Positions 54,689 through 62,395 of a DNA stretch of 64,000 nucleotides are shown piece by piece. This stretch comes from Bacillus sp. ISL-41. Lineage in GTDB: Bacteria > Bacillota > Bacilli > Bacillales > Cytobacillaceae. Position 1 is the stretch's first letter; the number at the start of each line of letters is the position of its first letter. Position numbers and translations under genes: made by a program. Location of the stretch: contig NZ_JAGGQP010000032.1 in the NCBI RefSeq assembly GCF_018613235.1, positions 78,501 to 142,500 on the forward strand, read 5' to 3'. The notes beneath the pieces were generated by a model, which saw nothing but the letters and a program-made list of their open reading frames with translations, was not told where the DNA came from and ran no database searches.

Positions 54689-55399
54689 TTATCCTGCAAG
54701 CTTTTCAATTGCTTTTGACTTTGCCTTTTTGACGATATGCCGCATTTTTTCGATTTCGATTCCTTTGCGCATCAAGAAAGTGTACAGCACGGTAATCGTA
54801 AAAATCGAGAACAGCAGTGCGACCAGCATATCGGGTTCGATTCCGCCGCCCGACTGGTTTTTGCCTTCACCGAAGACTACTGGATGCAGCTTCGTGTTCC
54901 ACCAGCGGATTGCCATGAAGACAATCGGGACATTGATCACGCCAATGATGCCAAAAACAGCTGATAGCCTTGCGATTTTTTCCGTAGAACCATCCATTTT
55001 GCGGACGAACAGATAAGCTACATAGATGAACCATAAAATCAGTGTTGTCGCAAGACGCGGCTCCCATGTCCACCATGTATTCCAGCTTGATTTTCCCCAG
55101 ATCATCCCGGTAATCAGTGTGATTGTCGTGAAAAGCACACCAATTTCAGCGGAGATTCCAGCATTGATATGATGCTGCAGCCTAGGCTTGATCAGCACTC
55201 TCACACTGTAATAACCCACGACACCGAATGCGAGGAAGGCGACCCAGGCACTCCCAACGTGAAAGTAAAATATTTTCTGTGCAGCGCCCATCACCTTTTC
55301 AACAGGCGACCAAATAAAAATCAGATAAAGTGCTATGAAAAATGACGGAATTAACGTGAACAGCAGCAGCCGGTCGATAATGCCAGTATTCTTTTTCAT
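54689..55399 (-). CDS. ccmC: CcmC, haem handling protein for System I
   Basis: A 236-residue protein with six hydrophobic helices. The tryptophan-rich WWTWEPRLATTLILW motif and flanking conserved His (FYFHVGSAW; KLHPVVF) bind haem and load it on CcmE. ATG 55399 follows GGAGGGG; an in-frame start at 55438 was rejected. It overlaps the ccmB stop by one base. Confidence 0.93.
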   Translation of the reverse strand: MKKNTGIIDRLLLFTLIPSFFIALYLIFIWSPVEKVMGAAQKIFYFHVGSAWVAFLAFGVVGYYSVRVLIKPRLQHHINAGISAEIGVLFTTITLITGMIWGKSSWNTWWTWEPRLATTLILWFIYVAYLFVRKMDGSTEKIARLSAVFGIIGVINVPIVFMAIRWWNTKLHPVVFGEGKNQSGGGIEPDMLVALLFSIFTITVLYTFLMRKGIEIEKMRHIVKKAKSKAIEKLAG

Positions 55400-56082
55400 C
55401 AAGACCCCTCCATAATAAATTCGAATAAGAAAAAGCATGCAGCCAGGAACAATAAATCGTAAGCAGCTATCAATCTGATCCAGGAAGATGCATCCGCAAT
55501 CACTTCATTTTCAAGGATGATTCTTGTCGCCTGGACCCCTGCGATCAGCAGTGGGCTTAGAAGCGGCAGCAGCAACACCGGCAACAGCATCTCGCTATTC
55601 TTTGCGTTTGCCGACAGCGCAGCCAGGAAGGTCCCGACTATGATGAAACCGAGTGTACCAATGATGACCACAAGGATGAACCAGCTTACTTTTCCAAAAA
55701 AGCGATAGTCAAACAGCAAAAACAAAACAGGGATGCTGACAAGCTGTACGGCCGTTACGAGGATGAAGTTTGCCAGCACCTTGCCAAGATAAATGCTCGA
55801 AGGATCGATTGGTGCAGAACGCAGTCCTGTCAGCGCATCGTTTTCGTGTTCGGAAAGGAAGGAACGGTTCAACCCAAGGATCCCTGAGAATACGGTAATC
55901 AGCCAGACAAGCCCCGGAATGACCGCTTTAACCATATTGTTCGTCGGATCAAAGGCAAAGCTGAAGATCAGGACGACAAGACTCGAGAAAATGACCATCA
56001 TCCCGATTGTCTGCTTTGTTTTGATCTCATTGCTCAGGTCTTTGCTGGCAATCGTCCACGCATCTTTAAGGATTGAAATCAT
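55399..56082 (-). CDS. ccmB: CcmB, ABC permease of cytochrome c maturation
   Basis: A 227-residue protein with about six membrane helices (TIGMMVIFSSLVVLIFSFAF; FILVVIIGTLGFIIVGTFLA). The segment LNRSFLSEHENDALTGLRSA with DPSSIYLGK is the conserved cytoplasmic loop of CcmB that contacts CcmA. It overlaps ccmA by 4 nt and ccmC by one base. It forms CcmABC with those proteins; ATP use releases haem-loaded CcmE. Confidence 0.93.
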   Translation of the reverse strand: MISILKDAWTIASKDLSNEIKTKQTIGMMVIFSSLVVLIFSFAFDPTNNMVKAVIPGLVWLITVFSGILGLNRSFLSEHENDALTGLRSAPIDPSSIYLGKVLANFILVTAVQLVSIPVLFLLFDYRFFGKVSWFILVVIIGTLGFIIVGTFLAALSANAKNSEMLLPVLLLPLLSPLLIAGVQATRIILENEVIADASSWIRLIAAYDLLFLAACFFLFEFIMEGS

Positions 56083-56783
56083 GGGCTCTTCACCTCAGCT
56101 TCGTACCAGGTTTTCATCTCTGCCAGGCTTACTTCCTCTCCAAGAAGCTTTGTTGAGACGATCTTTCCTTTTTTTAATACGGCCGCCCTGTCAGCAAGTG
56201 CATGAACCTGCTCAAAATCATGTGAGATGATCAGGATTGACGTCCCGCTGTCCCGTTTCTTTTTAATGATTTGATTCAAAAGCGCAACGGCCTCCTGATC
56301 AAGGCCAGTGTGCGGCTCATCGAGCATCAGGATATCAGGGTCCGGGAGCAGCACCCTGGCAATCGCCAGTCTTTGCATCATCCCTCTTGAAAAAGACCGG
56401 ATCGGCATATCCCTGAAAAGGTAAAGACCTACTTCCTTTAAAAGCGCATTGGCTTTTCTGTCAAGATCCTTTACCTTGTATAGTTTTCCGTAAAATTTAA
56501 GATTTTCTAGCGGGGACAAGTTGTTATAAAGAAATGATTCGTGACCTAAAAAGCCAATCCGCTGCTTAATCTCAGCCGTATTTTTCTTAACAAGCCTTCC
56601 ATCCAGGAGAATCTCCCCGCTCGTTGGCTGCAGGAGTCCGACTGTGCATTTAAAGAAGGTGCTCTTCCCTGCTCCATTCGGGCCAATCACCGCTAGGATC
56701 TCTCCTTTTTCCAATGAAAGGGTGATGTTCCTTAATACGAGCTTATCTCCCAGCATTTTGGTCATTTTCCTCAGTTCCAGCAT
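56079..56783 (-). CDS. ccmA: CcmA, ABC ATPase of cytochrome c maturation
   Basis: A 234-residue ABC ATPase. Walker A GPNGAGKSTFFK, signature SFSRGMMQRLAIAR and Walker B ILMLDEPHTGLD with the H-loop ISHDF are intact. Its place directly before ccmB (4-nt overlap) identifies it as CcmA. The ribosome site is weak (GGGGACC). It acts on the inner face of the membrane. Confidence 0.93.
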   Translation of the reverse strand: MLELRKMTKMLGDKLVLRNITLSLEKGEILAVIGPNGAGKSTFFKCTVGLLQPTSGEILLDGRLVKKNTAEIKQRIGFLGHESFLYNNLSPLENLKFYGKLYKVKDLDRKANALLKEVGLYLFRDMPIRSFSRGMMQRLAIARVLLPDPDILMLDEPHTGLDQEAVALLNQIIKKKRDSGTSILIISHDFEQVHALADRAAVLKKGKIVSTKLLGEEVSLAEMKTWYEAEVKSP

Positions 56784-56800
56784 GGTCCCCAACTCTTTCG

Positions 56801-57142
56801 TTAAGTATATTGTTCCAGTTCTTTGTTTACCTCGGCGAGATGGCTCTGGTAATCAAGCTTCATCTTGTTAAAATGCTCCTCGGTGATTTCCGCTGCCGAC
56901 AGTCTTGCTTCAAGTCCGGCCAGTTCAGCTTCAATCACTTTTTTTCTTACCAAAAGGTGTTTGAACAACTGGTCTTCCTCACCAATGATGTCTTCAGCAG
57001 GCTTCCTCCGCTTTTGCCAAAACCAGACAGCAGTAATGACAGCAGCTAAAACAATCAGTAAATAGTGTGGGTTCAGCATGTTCAACCCCGGCGTCGTCAG
57101 CCAGAAGTTAACAAGCCACTCAGGATGGTAGGCAGGTGCCAT
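56801..57142 (-). CDS. Small membrane protein with coiled coil, ccm operon
   Basis: A 113-residue protein of one membrane helix (HYLLIVLAAVITAVWFWQKR) and a charged helical tail (RKKVIEAELAGLEARLSAAE, ITEEHFNKMKLDYQSHL). The tail resembles the short zinc-ribbon-less helical hairpin found in CcmI N-termini and SHOCT domains. It lies between ccmA and the CcmI-like gene with 5-17-bp gaps, so it is co-expressed. ATG 57142 was preferred to GTG 57151. No function can be stated. Confidence 0.7.
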   Translation of the reverse strand: MAPAYHPEWLVNFWLTTPGLNMLNPHYLLIVLAAVITAVWFWQKRRKPAEDIIGEEDQLFKHLLVRKKVIEAELAGLEARLSAAEITEEHFNKMKLDYQSHLAEVNKELEQYT

Positions 57143-57147
57143 TATGA

Positions 57148-57528
57148 TCACCCCTTCTGCTGGCGAAGCTTCTTCAGCTCTCTAAGAATTTCTGCTTCTG
57201 CTTCGGCATCCTTTTTCTTCTTTTTGCCCTCTGCAAGATGCTTAGCCTTTCCTAGCTTGAGTCCCTCTGTTTCTTCCTTTAACATTTCAGCACCAAGCAA
57301 TTGATAACTCTCTTTCAATTTCTCGAAATCCTCGCGGGTGATTTTCTTCATTAAAAAGTCCATTTCCAACTCATTCACAGCGCTGTATACCTGCTCCAGC
57401 GTCAGCTTTTCACTCTCTGTCTCCACTCCCGAGGCAGACACCTCGCCAGCCGAGAAGAAAGGAGAGATGATAAAGTAAAAGCAAGTAATGATTACGAGTG
57501 AGCCTATTATTAAAAATACATAATCCAT
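57148..57528 (-). CDS. CcmI-like small membrane protein, ccm operon
   Basis: A 126-residue protein with one N-terminal membrane helix (YVFLIIGSLVIITCFYFIIS) and a charged C-terminal helical part, ending in a Lys/Glu-rich tail. The segment QVYSAVNELEMDFLMKKITR followed by EDFEKLKESY resembles the CcmI N-terminal motif (in which a Glu/Asp-rich hairpin follows the first helix). It lacks the TPR domain of full CcmI. It lies 12 bp after the ccmH-like stop. The role is probably apocytochrome handling; this is inference. Confidence 0.65.
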   Translation of the reverse strand: MDYVFLIIGSLVIITCFYFIISPFFSAGEVSASGVETESEKLTLEQVYSAVNELEMDFLMKKITREDFEKLKESYQLLGAEMLKEETEGLKLGKAKHLAEGKKKKKDAEAEAEILRELKKLRQQKG

Positions 57529-57540
57529 TTTGATCAGCTC

Positions 57541-58020
57541 CTAGAAAAGCTTCCGGCGCTCTTCGTCAAATGTTTTTGCCGCAATTTCTTTTTCCACTTC
57601 CGAATTCCATGCATCCTTCGTCTCAAGCTTTGATTCTGCCTTTTTGACCGTTAATTTCCTTAGCCAGACACCGACAATCACACTGCCGATTCCAACTCCG
57701 GCAGCTGGCATTCCCCAGGCAATCCAGCCGCTTGTGCCGCCGCCCGGAGTTCTCAAAGCCGCCTGCCCGTACTCATCAACATAGGACTGGATGATTTCCG
57801 GTTCTGTTTTGCCGCCGTTCAGCATCTCGACCACTTCATCGTAGTAAATCTTCTTTACTGAACATGTCGACAATTCATGATCACCATGGCCCTGCATATC
57901 AAGCTGTCCGATGATTTGCTTGAATTCCTTTGAGTTGTAGGTGAAAGCTGTTGTCATGCCGGGAATCAAGATAAGCATAAGGAGTGTTGTTAAGAGAACT
58001 TTCCTATTCAATTTTTTCAC
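57541..58020 (-). CDS. ccmH: CcmH-like protein, single-cysteine variant
   Basis: A ~156-159-residue protein with a signal peptide (VLLTTLLMLILIPGMTTAFT), a helical domain and a C-terminal membrane helix (AAGVGIGSVIVGVWL). DEVVEMLNGGKTEPEIIQSY and VDEYGQAALRTP align with CcmH. The usual redox pair CxxC is absent: only one Cys remains (ELSTCSVKKI). So it cannot form the intramolecular disulfide of classic CcmH. The GTG at 58020 abuts GGGAGG; TTG 58011, 9 nt away, may be the true start. It overlaps ccmF by 4 nt. Confidence 0.8.
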   Translation of the reverse strand: MKKLNRKVLLTTLLMLILIPGMTTAFTYNSKEFKQIIGQLDMQGHGDHELSTCSVKKIYYDEVVEMLNGGKTEPEIIQSYVDEYGQAALRTPGGGTSGWIAWGMPAAGVGIGSVIVGVWLRKLTVKKAESKLETKDAWNSEVEKEIAAKTFDEERRKLF

Positions 58021-59999
58021 CCTCCCACTCTCGAAATGCCTTTATTGATCTGGTAGCGGAATGTTGTCGGTCTGCCGCCTATGAGGGCGAATGCTGTGCC
58101 GATCACCATGATGATGCCGCCCATCCAGATCCAGCTTACGAATGGATTCACTTTAACCATGAATGTCACTTTGTCTTTGTTCTCCCAGGAGCTTAATACC
58201 ACGTATAAATCCTGGCTCCAGTTCGTCTTGATTGCTACTTCTGTTGATGGTTCAGGCCATGTTTCGTAAAAGATCTTTTCCGGCTTGATTTTGCCGATAT
58301 CCTTGCCCTTATACGTAACATCGATATCGGCCACCACTATTCCATTGCCGTTTTTCGTATGTTCAGTCAGTTCATTGAATTTAAGGCTGTAATCCCCGGT
58401 CTTGATGCTGTCGCCGGCATTTACTGTTTTCAGCACTTCAGTTGAGTAAGTGTGCGAAGAAATGACGCCTATCGCGATGACAGCAATCCCGATATGGACG
58501 ATATAACCGCCATAGCGGCGCTGGTTTTTTACCGTCAGCTTGAACGCTGCCTTAAAGATATTCTCCTTTGTAGCTTTCCTGCGGGCACTTATGCCTCTGG
58601 CAAATTCCTGCAAGTGCGTCCCAAACATGAAGCTTGTTGCCGATAAGCCGATAATCGCGTAAATCCCCTTGACGCCAAAAGCGAGCAGGATGATTGCGGT
58701 GGCAACACCCATTGCCAGCGGCCAGAGCATGTTCTTCATGAACTTTTCGAACACCGCTTTTTGCCAGGCGATCAGCGGACAGATACCCATCAATACAATC
58801 AGCACCAACAGAATCGGAGCCATCACTTTATCAAAATAAGGCGCACCGACATTGACCTTTGTGCCTGTAAAAGTTTCCGAAATCAGCGGGTACATCGTTC
58901 CCCAGAAAACAGCGAAAGCTGCAGCCACGAGGATCAGGTTGTTCAGCAGGAAGCTGCTTTCTTTTGAAAAATAAGCCTCTATTGGGCTGCTGTCTTTTTT
59001 AATCATTCCGTATCTTGTCATTACGACATAAAGAGAAAACAGCATCATGAACGCCATGAAAACAAGGAAGTAGGTGCCCAGATTGCTGTCCCCGAATGCA
59101 TGGACACTCGTCAGGATCCCGCTCCTGACAAGGAAGGTTCCAAACAGTGTCAGGATGTAGGATAAGATAATCAAGCTTACGTTCCACGTCTTCAGCATGT
59201 TTTTCCGTTCCTGGATCATAACTGAGTGCAGGAATGCTGATACGGTCAACCATGGCAGGAATGAGGCATTTTCTACCGGGTCCCATGCCCAGTATCCGCC
59301 CCAGCCTAACTCAAGGTATGCCCACCATCCGCCAATCACATTTCCGAGAGTCAGGAACAGCCATGCAAGCAAGGTCCATCTTCTCGTCAGCTTGATCCAT
59401 TCTGAATCCATTCTCTTCAGGATCAGAGCCGCGATTCCGAAGGCGAATGGTACTGCCAGCCCGACATAACCCATATAAAGTGTGACAGGATGGAGGATCA
59501 TTCCCGGATTTTGCAGCATCGGGTTTAGCCCTTTTCCGTCAGCCGGTATTTTATCGGTCATTTCAAATGGGTTGGCATTCAGCGCCATCACTGTGAAAAA
59601 GAACAGGATGTTGACCATCAGAATGCTGGATACGTACGGCATCATTGGATTCTTTTTTTCTTTTGAAAATACCACCATTGCTGCATATAGCGCTAAAAGG
59701 AAAGCCCACAGCAGAAGGGAGCCTGCATTACCCGCCCAAAATGCCGTCAATTTATAAGCCATTGTCAGACTTTCATTTGTATAAGAAGCCACATATTTAT
59801 ATTGGAACTGGCTTGTGCCGAGCAAGTAGAGCAGCAGGAAGGATGCAATGCTTGCTACGAAAGCAAGTGAGAGGACTGCCCCCCTTGCGCTTTCAATCCA
59901 CTTACTGCTTTTCTTCTTTATCCCGACGATATTTGCAATGATTCCATAAAGCGAAATCACGATTCCAAGGTAGATTGAGATGTTCCCAATTAGATACAT
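58017..59999 (-). CDS. ccmF: CcmF, cytochrome c haem lyase of System I
   Basis: A 660-residue integral membrane protein with about 15 helices. The WWD-type motif is GWGGYWAWDPVENASFLPW; conserved haem-ligand His occur in MLQNPGMILHPVTLYMGYVG, VSAFLHSVMI and ILTSVHAFG. A C-terminal extracytoplasmic domain precedes the last helix. It attaches haem from CcmE to apocytochrome. ATG 59999 lies ~11 nt after GGGTGG. The length matches E. coli CcmF (647). Confidence 0.95.
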   Translation of the reverse strand: MYLIGNISIYLGIVISLYGIIANIVGIKKKSSKWIESARGAVLSLAFVASIASFLLLYLLGTSQFQYKYVASYTNESLTMAYKLTAFWAGNAGSLLLWAFLLALYAAMVVFSKEKKNPMMPYVSSILMVNILFFFTVMALNANPFEMTDKIPADGKGLNPMLQNPGMILHPVTLYMGYVGLAVPFAFGIAALILKRMDSEWIKLTRRWTLLAWLFLTLGNVIGGWWAYLELGWGGYWAWDPVENASFLPWLTVSAFLHSVMIQERKNMLKTWNVSLIILSYILTLFGTFLVRSGILTSVHAFGDSNLGTYFLVFMAFMMLFSLYVVMTRYGMIKKDSSPIEAYFSKESSFLLNNLILVAAAFAVFWGTMYPLISETFTGTKVNVGAPYFDKVMAPILLVLIVLMGICPLIAWQKAVFEKFMKNMLWPLAMGVATAIILLAFGVKGIYAIIGLSATSFMFGTHLQEFARGISARRKATKENIFKAAFKLTVKNQRRYGGYIVHIGIAVIAIGVISSHTYSTEVLKTVNAGDSIKTGDYSLKFNELTEHTKNGNGIVVADIDVTYKGKDIGKIKPEKIFYETWPEPSTEVAIKTNWSQDLYVVLSSWENKDKVTFMVKVNPFVSWIWMGGIIMVIGTAFALIGGRPTTFRYQINKGISRVGG

Positions 60000-60020
60000 A
60001 CAGATAACCACCCATCTGTT

Positions 60021-60470
60021 TTATTCCTGCTTGTCATTTTTGTATAATTCCTTATGCATCTCAGTATCATAGTTCTCCATGTCTTCGCCTTCATATTTGG
60101 TCGGGCATTTCGTCTGGACTTTTTCCGCTTCGAACACTCCGTCTTTTTGGATAAAACCTTCTACCAGGACGATGACATCCTCTGAGAAGTTATCCGGCTT
60201 GATGCCTTTATGAAATACCTGAAGCGTTCCCTGGCCTTCCTCGTAAAGCTCAAAACGGAGCTCAAGCTTGTCGGCATCCCATTTCACCGATTCCTTATTA
60301 AGCAAGCCCTGGGTCATAATATAATCGCCTTCATATTTCGAGCCATTTTTGCTGAGGTCGGCAATCGTGATTTCCTTGCTCCCTGCGCTCGGCATTGTTG
60401 AAAACATCATGATCACGAATGCCACTGCTGCCAGGCTCAGCCCCACTACGATTTTTTTATTTTTGGACAT
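60021..60470 (-). CDS. ccmE: CcmE, haem chaperone, CxxxY type
   Basis: A 149-residue protein with an N-terminal membrane anchor (VVGLSLAAVAFVIMMFST) and an OB-fold (SKYEGDYIMTQGLLNKESVK, RFELYEEGQGTLQVFHKG). In E. coli the haem binds to a His in HxxxY. Here the motif is CPTKYEGED, the CxxxY variant described from Desulfovibrio and archaea, so haem is probably held through Cys. GGGAGGT is 7 nt before the ATG. It overlaps the gene upstream by one base. Confidence 0.93.
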   Translation of the reverse strand: MSKNKKIVVGLSLAAVAFVIMMFSTMPSAGSKEITIADLSKNGSKYEGDYIMTQGLLNKESVKWDADKLELRFELYEEGQGTLQVFHKGIKPDNFSEDVIVLVEGFIQKDGVFEAEKVQTKCPTKYEGEDMENYDTEMHKELYKNDKQE

Positions 60471-61429
60471 TATTTTCTACCTCCCGGCTTTTTGATCAAT
60501 TCGTTGTACTCTGCTTCCGTTATGCTTCCTTCCACAAGCATTGAACGGAGCTTTGCCTTTTTGGCATCAAATTCATTTGGTGCCACGCTTTTTACCGGCT
60601 GAGCTTTCTTTTTCTTCATGATGAAAATTAATAAGATCGCTGCCAATATAGTCACACTGCCAACGACTGTAATGACAAGCCACAGAGGCATTTTTTCATC
60701 ATTTTGTTTTACAGTGCCGGCCTTCTTCGCATCCCCGGCCATCGCTTCCATGATTTCCGCTGTAGTCCTATCGTCAGTTCGTTTGTATTCAAGTGAGATA
60801 TTCTTTTCATCACCAGGCTTCATTCCCTGGCTCTGATACAGGAACATGTTCATGTTGTAAGAGTTTTTCTGGTGCTGCTCGGAAGCAGGCTCCAGCTTGA
60901 AGCTTTCCGTGCTGAGCGGCTCGACGAAAATCAGGTTAAATAATCCGATATCAGCGAAGTTTTTAAAATCATAGGTCATTGACTTCTTGCCGTCTTTTTC
61001 CTTGATGCTGTCGGTATAATACTCAATCACAAACTTGTAAATCTCCTGAGGCTGGATGTCTTCGCTCGTTTCCCAGGAAATCGTTCCTTTTTCTTTATCC
61101 AGCTCGTATTCAATTTCATTCATTTCTGTCAGGTCGCGGGAATAATCGGCCACAAAACCAATCCTGAAATTCTTCTCATCCATTGGCAGCGGAATGACTA
61201 CCTTCCCTTTTTGCGCCTCTTCGGCATTGTTCTTCAAGGCCCCATGATAGCCCACCAAAAGCGGGGCATCCTTCTTCTTATCTTTTGGGTGATACGAATA
61301 TTCCGGCATCACCTGGATCGTAAGCTCCTCCATATTAAGGATATTGGATTTTGCTTCGGCGTTACCCTTATCAGGCAGCTGGAATATGAATATTAAAATG
61401 ATGGCCGATAATAACTTAATGAGTTTCAT
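60470..61429 (-). CDS. Signal-peptide protein heading the ccm operon, unknown function
   Basis: A 319-residue protein. A signal peptide (LLSAIILIFIFQL), a ~215-residue extracytoplasmic domain of alternating strands, one membrane helix (LWLVITVVGSVTILAAILLIFIMK) and a cytoplasmic tail. The tail ends KLRSMLVEGSITEAEYNELI, a SHOCT-like short helical motif. No cysteine is present in the outer domain. It is the first gene of the ccm operon (AAAGGAG 8 nt before the ATG) and overlaps ccmE by one base, so a cytochrome maturation or nitrite function is probable. Not recognised as a named family. Confidence 0.75.
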   Translation of the reverse strand: MKLIKLLSAIILIFIFQLPDKGNAEAKSNILNMEELTIQVMPEYSYHPKDKKKDAPLLVGYHGALKNNAEEAQKGKVVIPLPMDEKNFRIGFVADYSRDLTEMNEIEYELDKEKGTISWETSEDIQPQEIYKFVIEYYTDSIKEKDGKKSMTYDFKNFADIGLFNLIFVEPLSTESFKLEPASEQHQKNSYNMNMFLYQSQGMKPGDEKNISLEYKRTDDRTTAEIMEAMAGDAKKAGTVKQNDEKMPLWLVITVVGSVTILAAILLIFIMKKKKAQPVKSVAPNEFDAKKAKLRSMLVEGSITEAEYNELIKKPGGRK

Positions 61430-61460
61430 TTAATTGACTCCTTTCTATATGTGACAAATT

Positions 61461-61476
61461 CGTGAATGTTTTCACA
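61461..61476 (-). promoter_or_regulatory. FNR-like box, proximal
   Basis: Minus-strand TGTGA-AAACAT-TCACG, 9 of 10 matches to TGTGA-N6-TCACA. It is 32-47 bp from the ccm operon ATG, too near for class II activation of a transcript with a leader, so it may be a secondary or repressing site. Confidence 0.5.
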
Positions 61477-61587
61477 AGACAACTCAGATGGAAAAAACGA
61501 TTTATTTTTTATAGGTTTTTTTAACACAATCATTTCCTGGCCCTTTTTGGTCTACCTTATTTAAACCATTTCTGAATGACCCCAATC

Positions 61588-61603
61588 TGTGATTTACATC
61601 ACG
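61588..61603 (-). promoter_or_regulatory. FNR-like box, distal, with candidate class II promoter
   Basis: Minus-strand CGTGA-TGTAAA-TCACA, 9 of 10 matches to the Fnr consensus. A TTAAAT -10-like hexamer at 61564-61559 is where a start 41.5 bp from the box center would place it. This supports anaerobic induction of the ccm-nrf operon. Confidence 0.6.
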
Positions 61604-61675
61604 GAATTTTCATCAGTTTTATCCGATTTGTGAACGGGGGGTATGAATCAAAATCTGCTATTCGCCCCATTACAC

Positions 61676-61709
61676 AAAAAAAACCCCACTTCCGCAAAGA
61701 AGTGAGGGT
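61676..61709 (-). terminator. Terminator of the small gene at 61719
   Basis: Minus-strand stem CCTCACTTC / GAAGTGGGG (one T-G pair) followed by eight T; it insulates the ccm operon promoter. Confidence 0.88.
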
Positions 61710-61718
61710 GTTACAAAT

Positions 61719-61898
61719 TTATGAAGATTGCTCTGGTTCAGGATGGAATTTGGATTTTACAGGCTGCCCGCCGCTTTTTTCATATTTTTTCTTCGCTTCT
61801 TTTACCGGATCATGATCCCTTCCAAGCTCGAGATCCTGGTTATTGATGCCGTTCCTTGTTTTTTGTTCAGGATTATTCTGCTTTGAGCGCTTTTTCAA
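61719..61898 (-). CDS. Small hydrophilic protein of unknown function
   Basis: A 59-residue ORF: MKKRSKQNNPEQKTRNGINN, then QDLELGRDHDPVKEAKKKYE, then a Lys/Pro-rich end. It is very polar, with no hydrophobic core and no Cys, like many small spore-associated or stress-associated Bacillus proteins. The start is a TTG 8 nt after AGGAGGG, and a strong terminator follows, so it is a credible gene despite its size. I recall similar Bacillus proteins with uninformative names; no function is known to me. Confidence 0.75.
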   Translation of the reverse strand: MKKRSKQNNPEQKTRNGINNQDLELGRDHDPVKEAKKKYEKSGGQPVKSKFHPEPEQSS

Positions 61899-61916
61899 GA
61901 TGTTTTCCCTCCTGTT

Positions 61917-62180
61917 TTAGTGATCAAGCAAAATCATATTGCTTTGGACTTGCTGCAGTTGAAGCCTCATTCTATGCAATTGCTCGCGCTGCTGGGAATT
62001 AGCGCTGAAGGAAAGCTTGGCAAGATCATTGTATGCGTCTTCTAGTGCCTGCAGTGCATTGGTAAAATTGCCATCATTATAATGCTGCTGTGTGGCAGCA
62101 TCCTTGTATTGTTCCTGGGCAAGATTGATTGCATCCTCACATTGCTGAAGTAACTGGTCAACCGATTGACGTGTTGCCAA
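61917..62180 (-). CDS. ytzC: YtzC family protein
   Basis: An 87-residue Gln-rich helical protein (ATRQSVDQLLQQCEDAINLA; SANSQQREQLHRMRLQLQQV) matching YtzC of B. subtilis, unknown function. The start is a TTG 7 nt after AAAGGAGG; the longer frame to 62318 lacks both a site and homology. It is divergent from ytqA, as in B. subtilis. Confidence 0.85.
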   Translation of the reverse strand: MATRQSVDQLLQQCEDAINLAQEQYKDAATQQHYNDGNFTNALQALEDAYNDLAKLSFSANSQQREQLHRMRLQLQQVQSNMILLDH

Positions 62181-62395
62181 TAGTAGCCCCTCCTTTACTT
62201 GATGCTGAAGCAAAGTCTGCTTCTTCTTTATTTTGTTCACAATACATTTTCCTATCACGATTTTGCGAATGTTTAATGATGGCAATTGCGTTGGATACAT
62301 ATTGTAATCTTTTTGCAATTGGATTCACGTTCTCTAAATGGTACAATTTTTATTATTCATTTTTTTGACAGACAGGCTATTAGGAGGTTTCTGGC

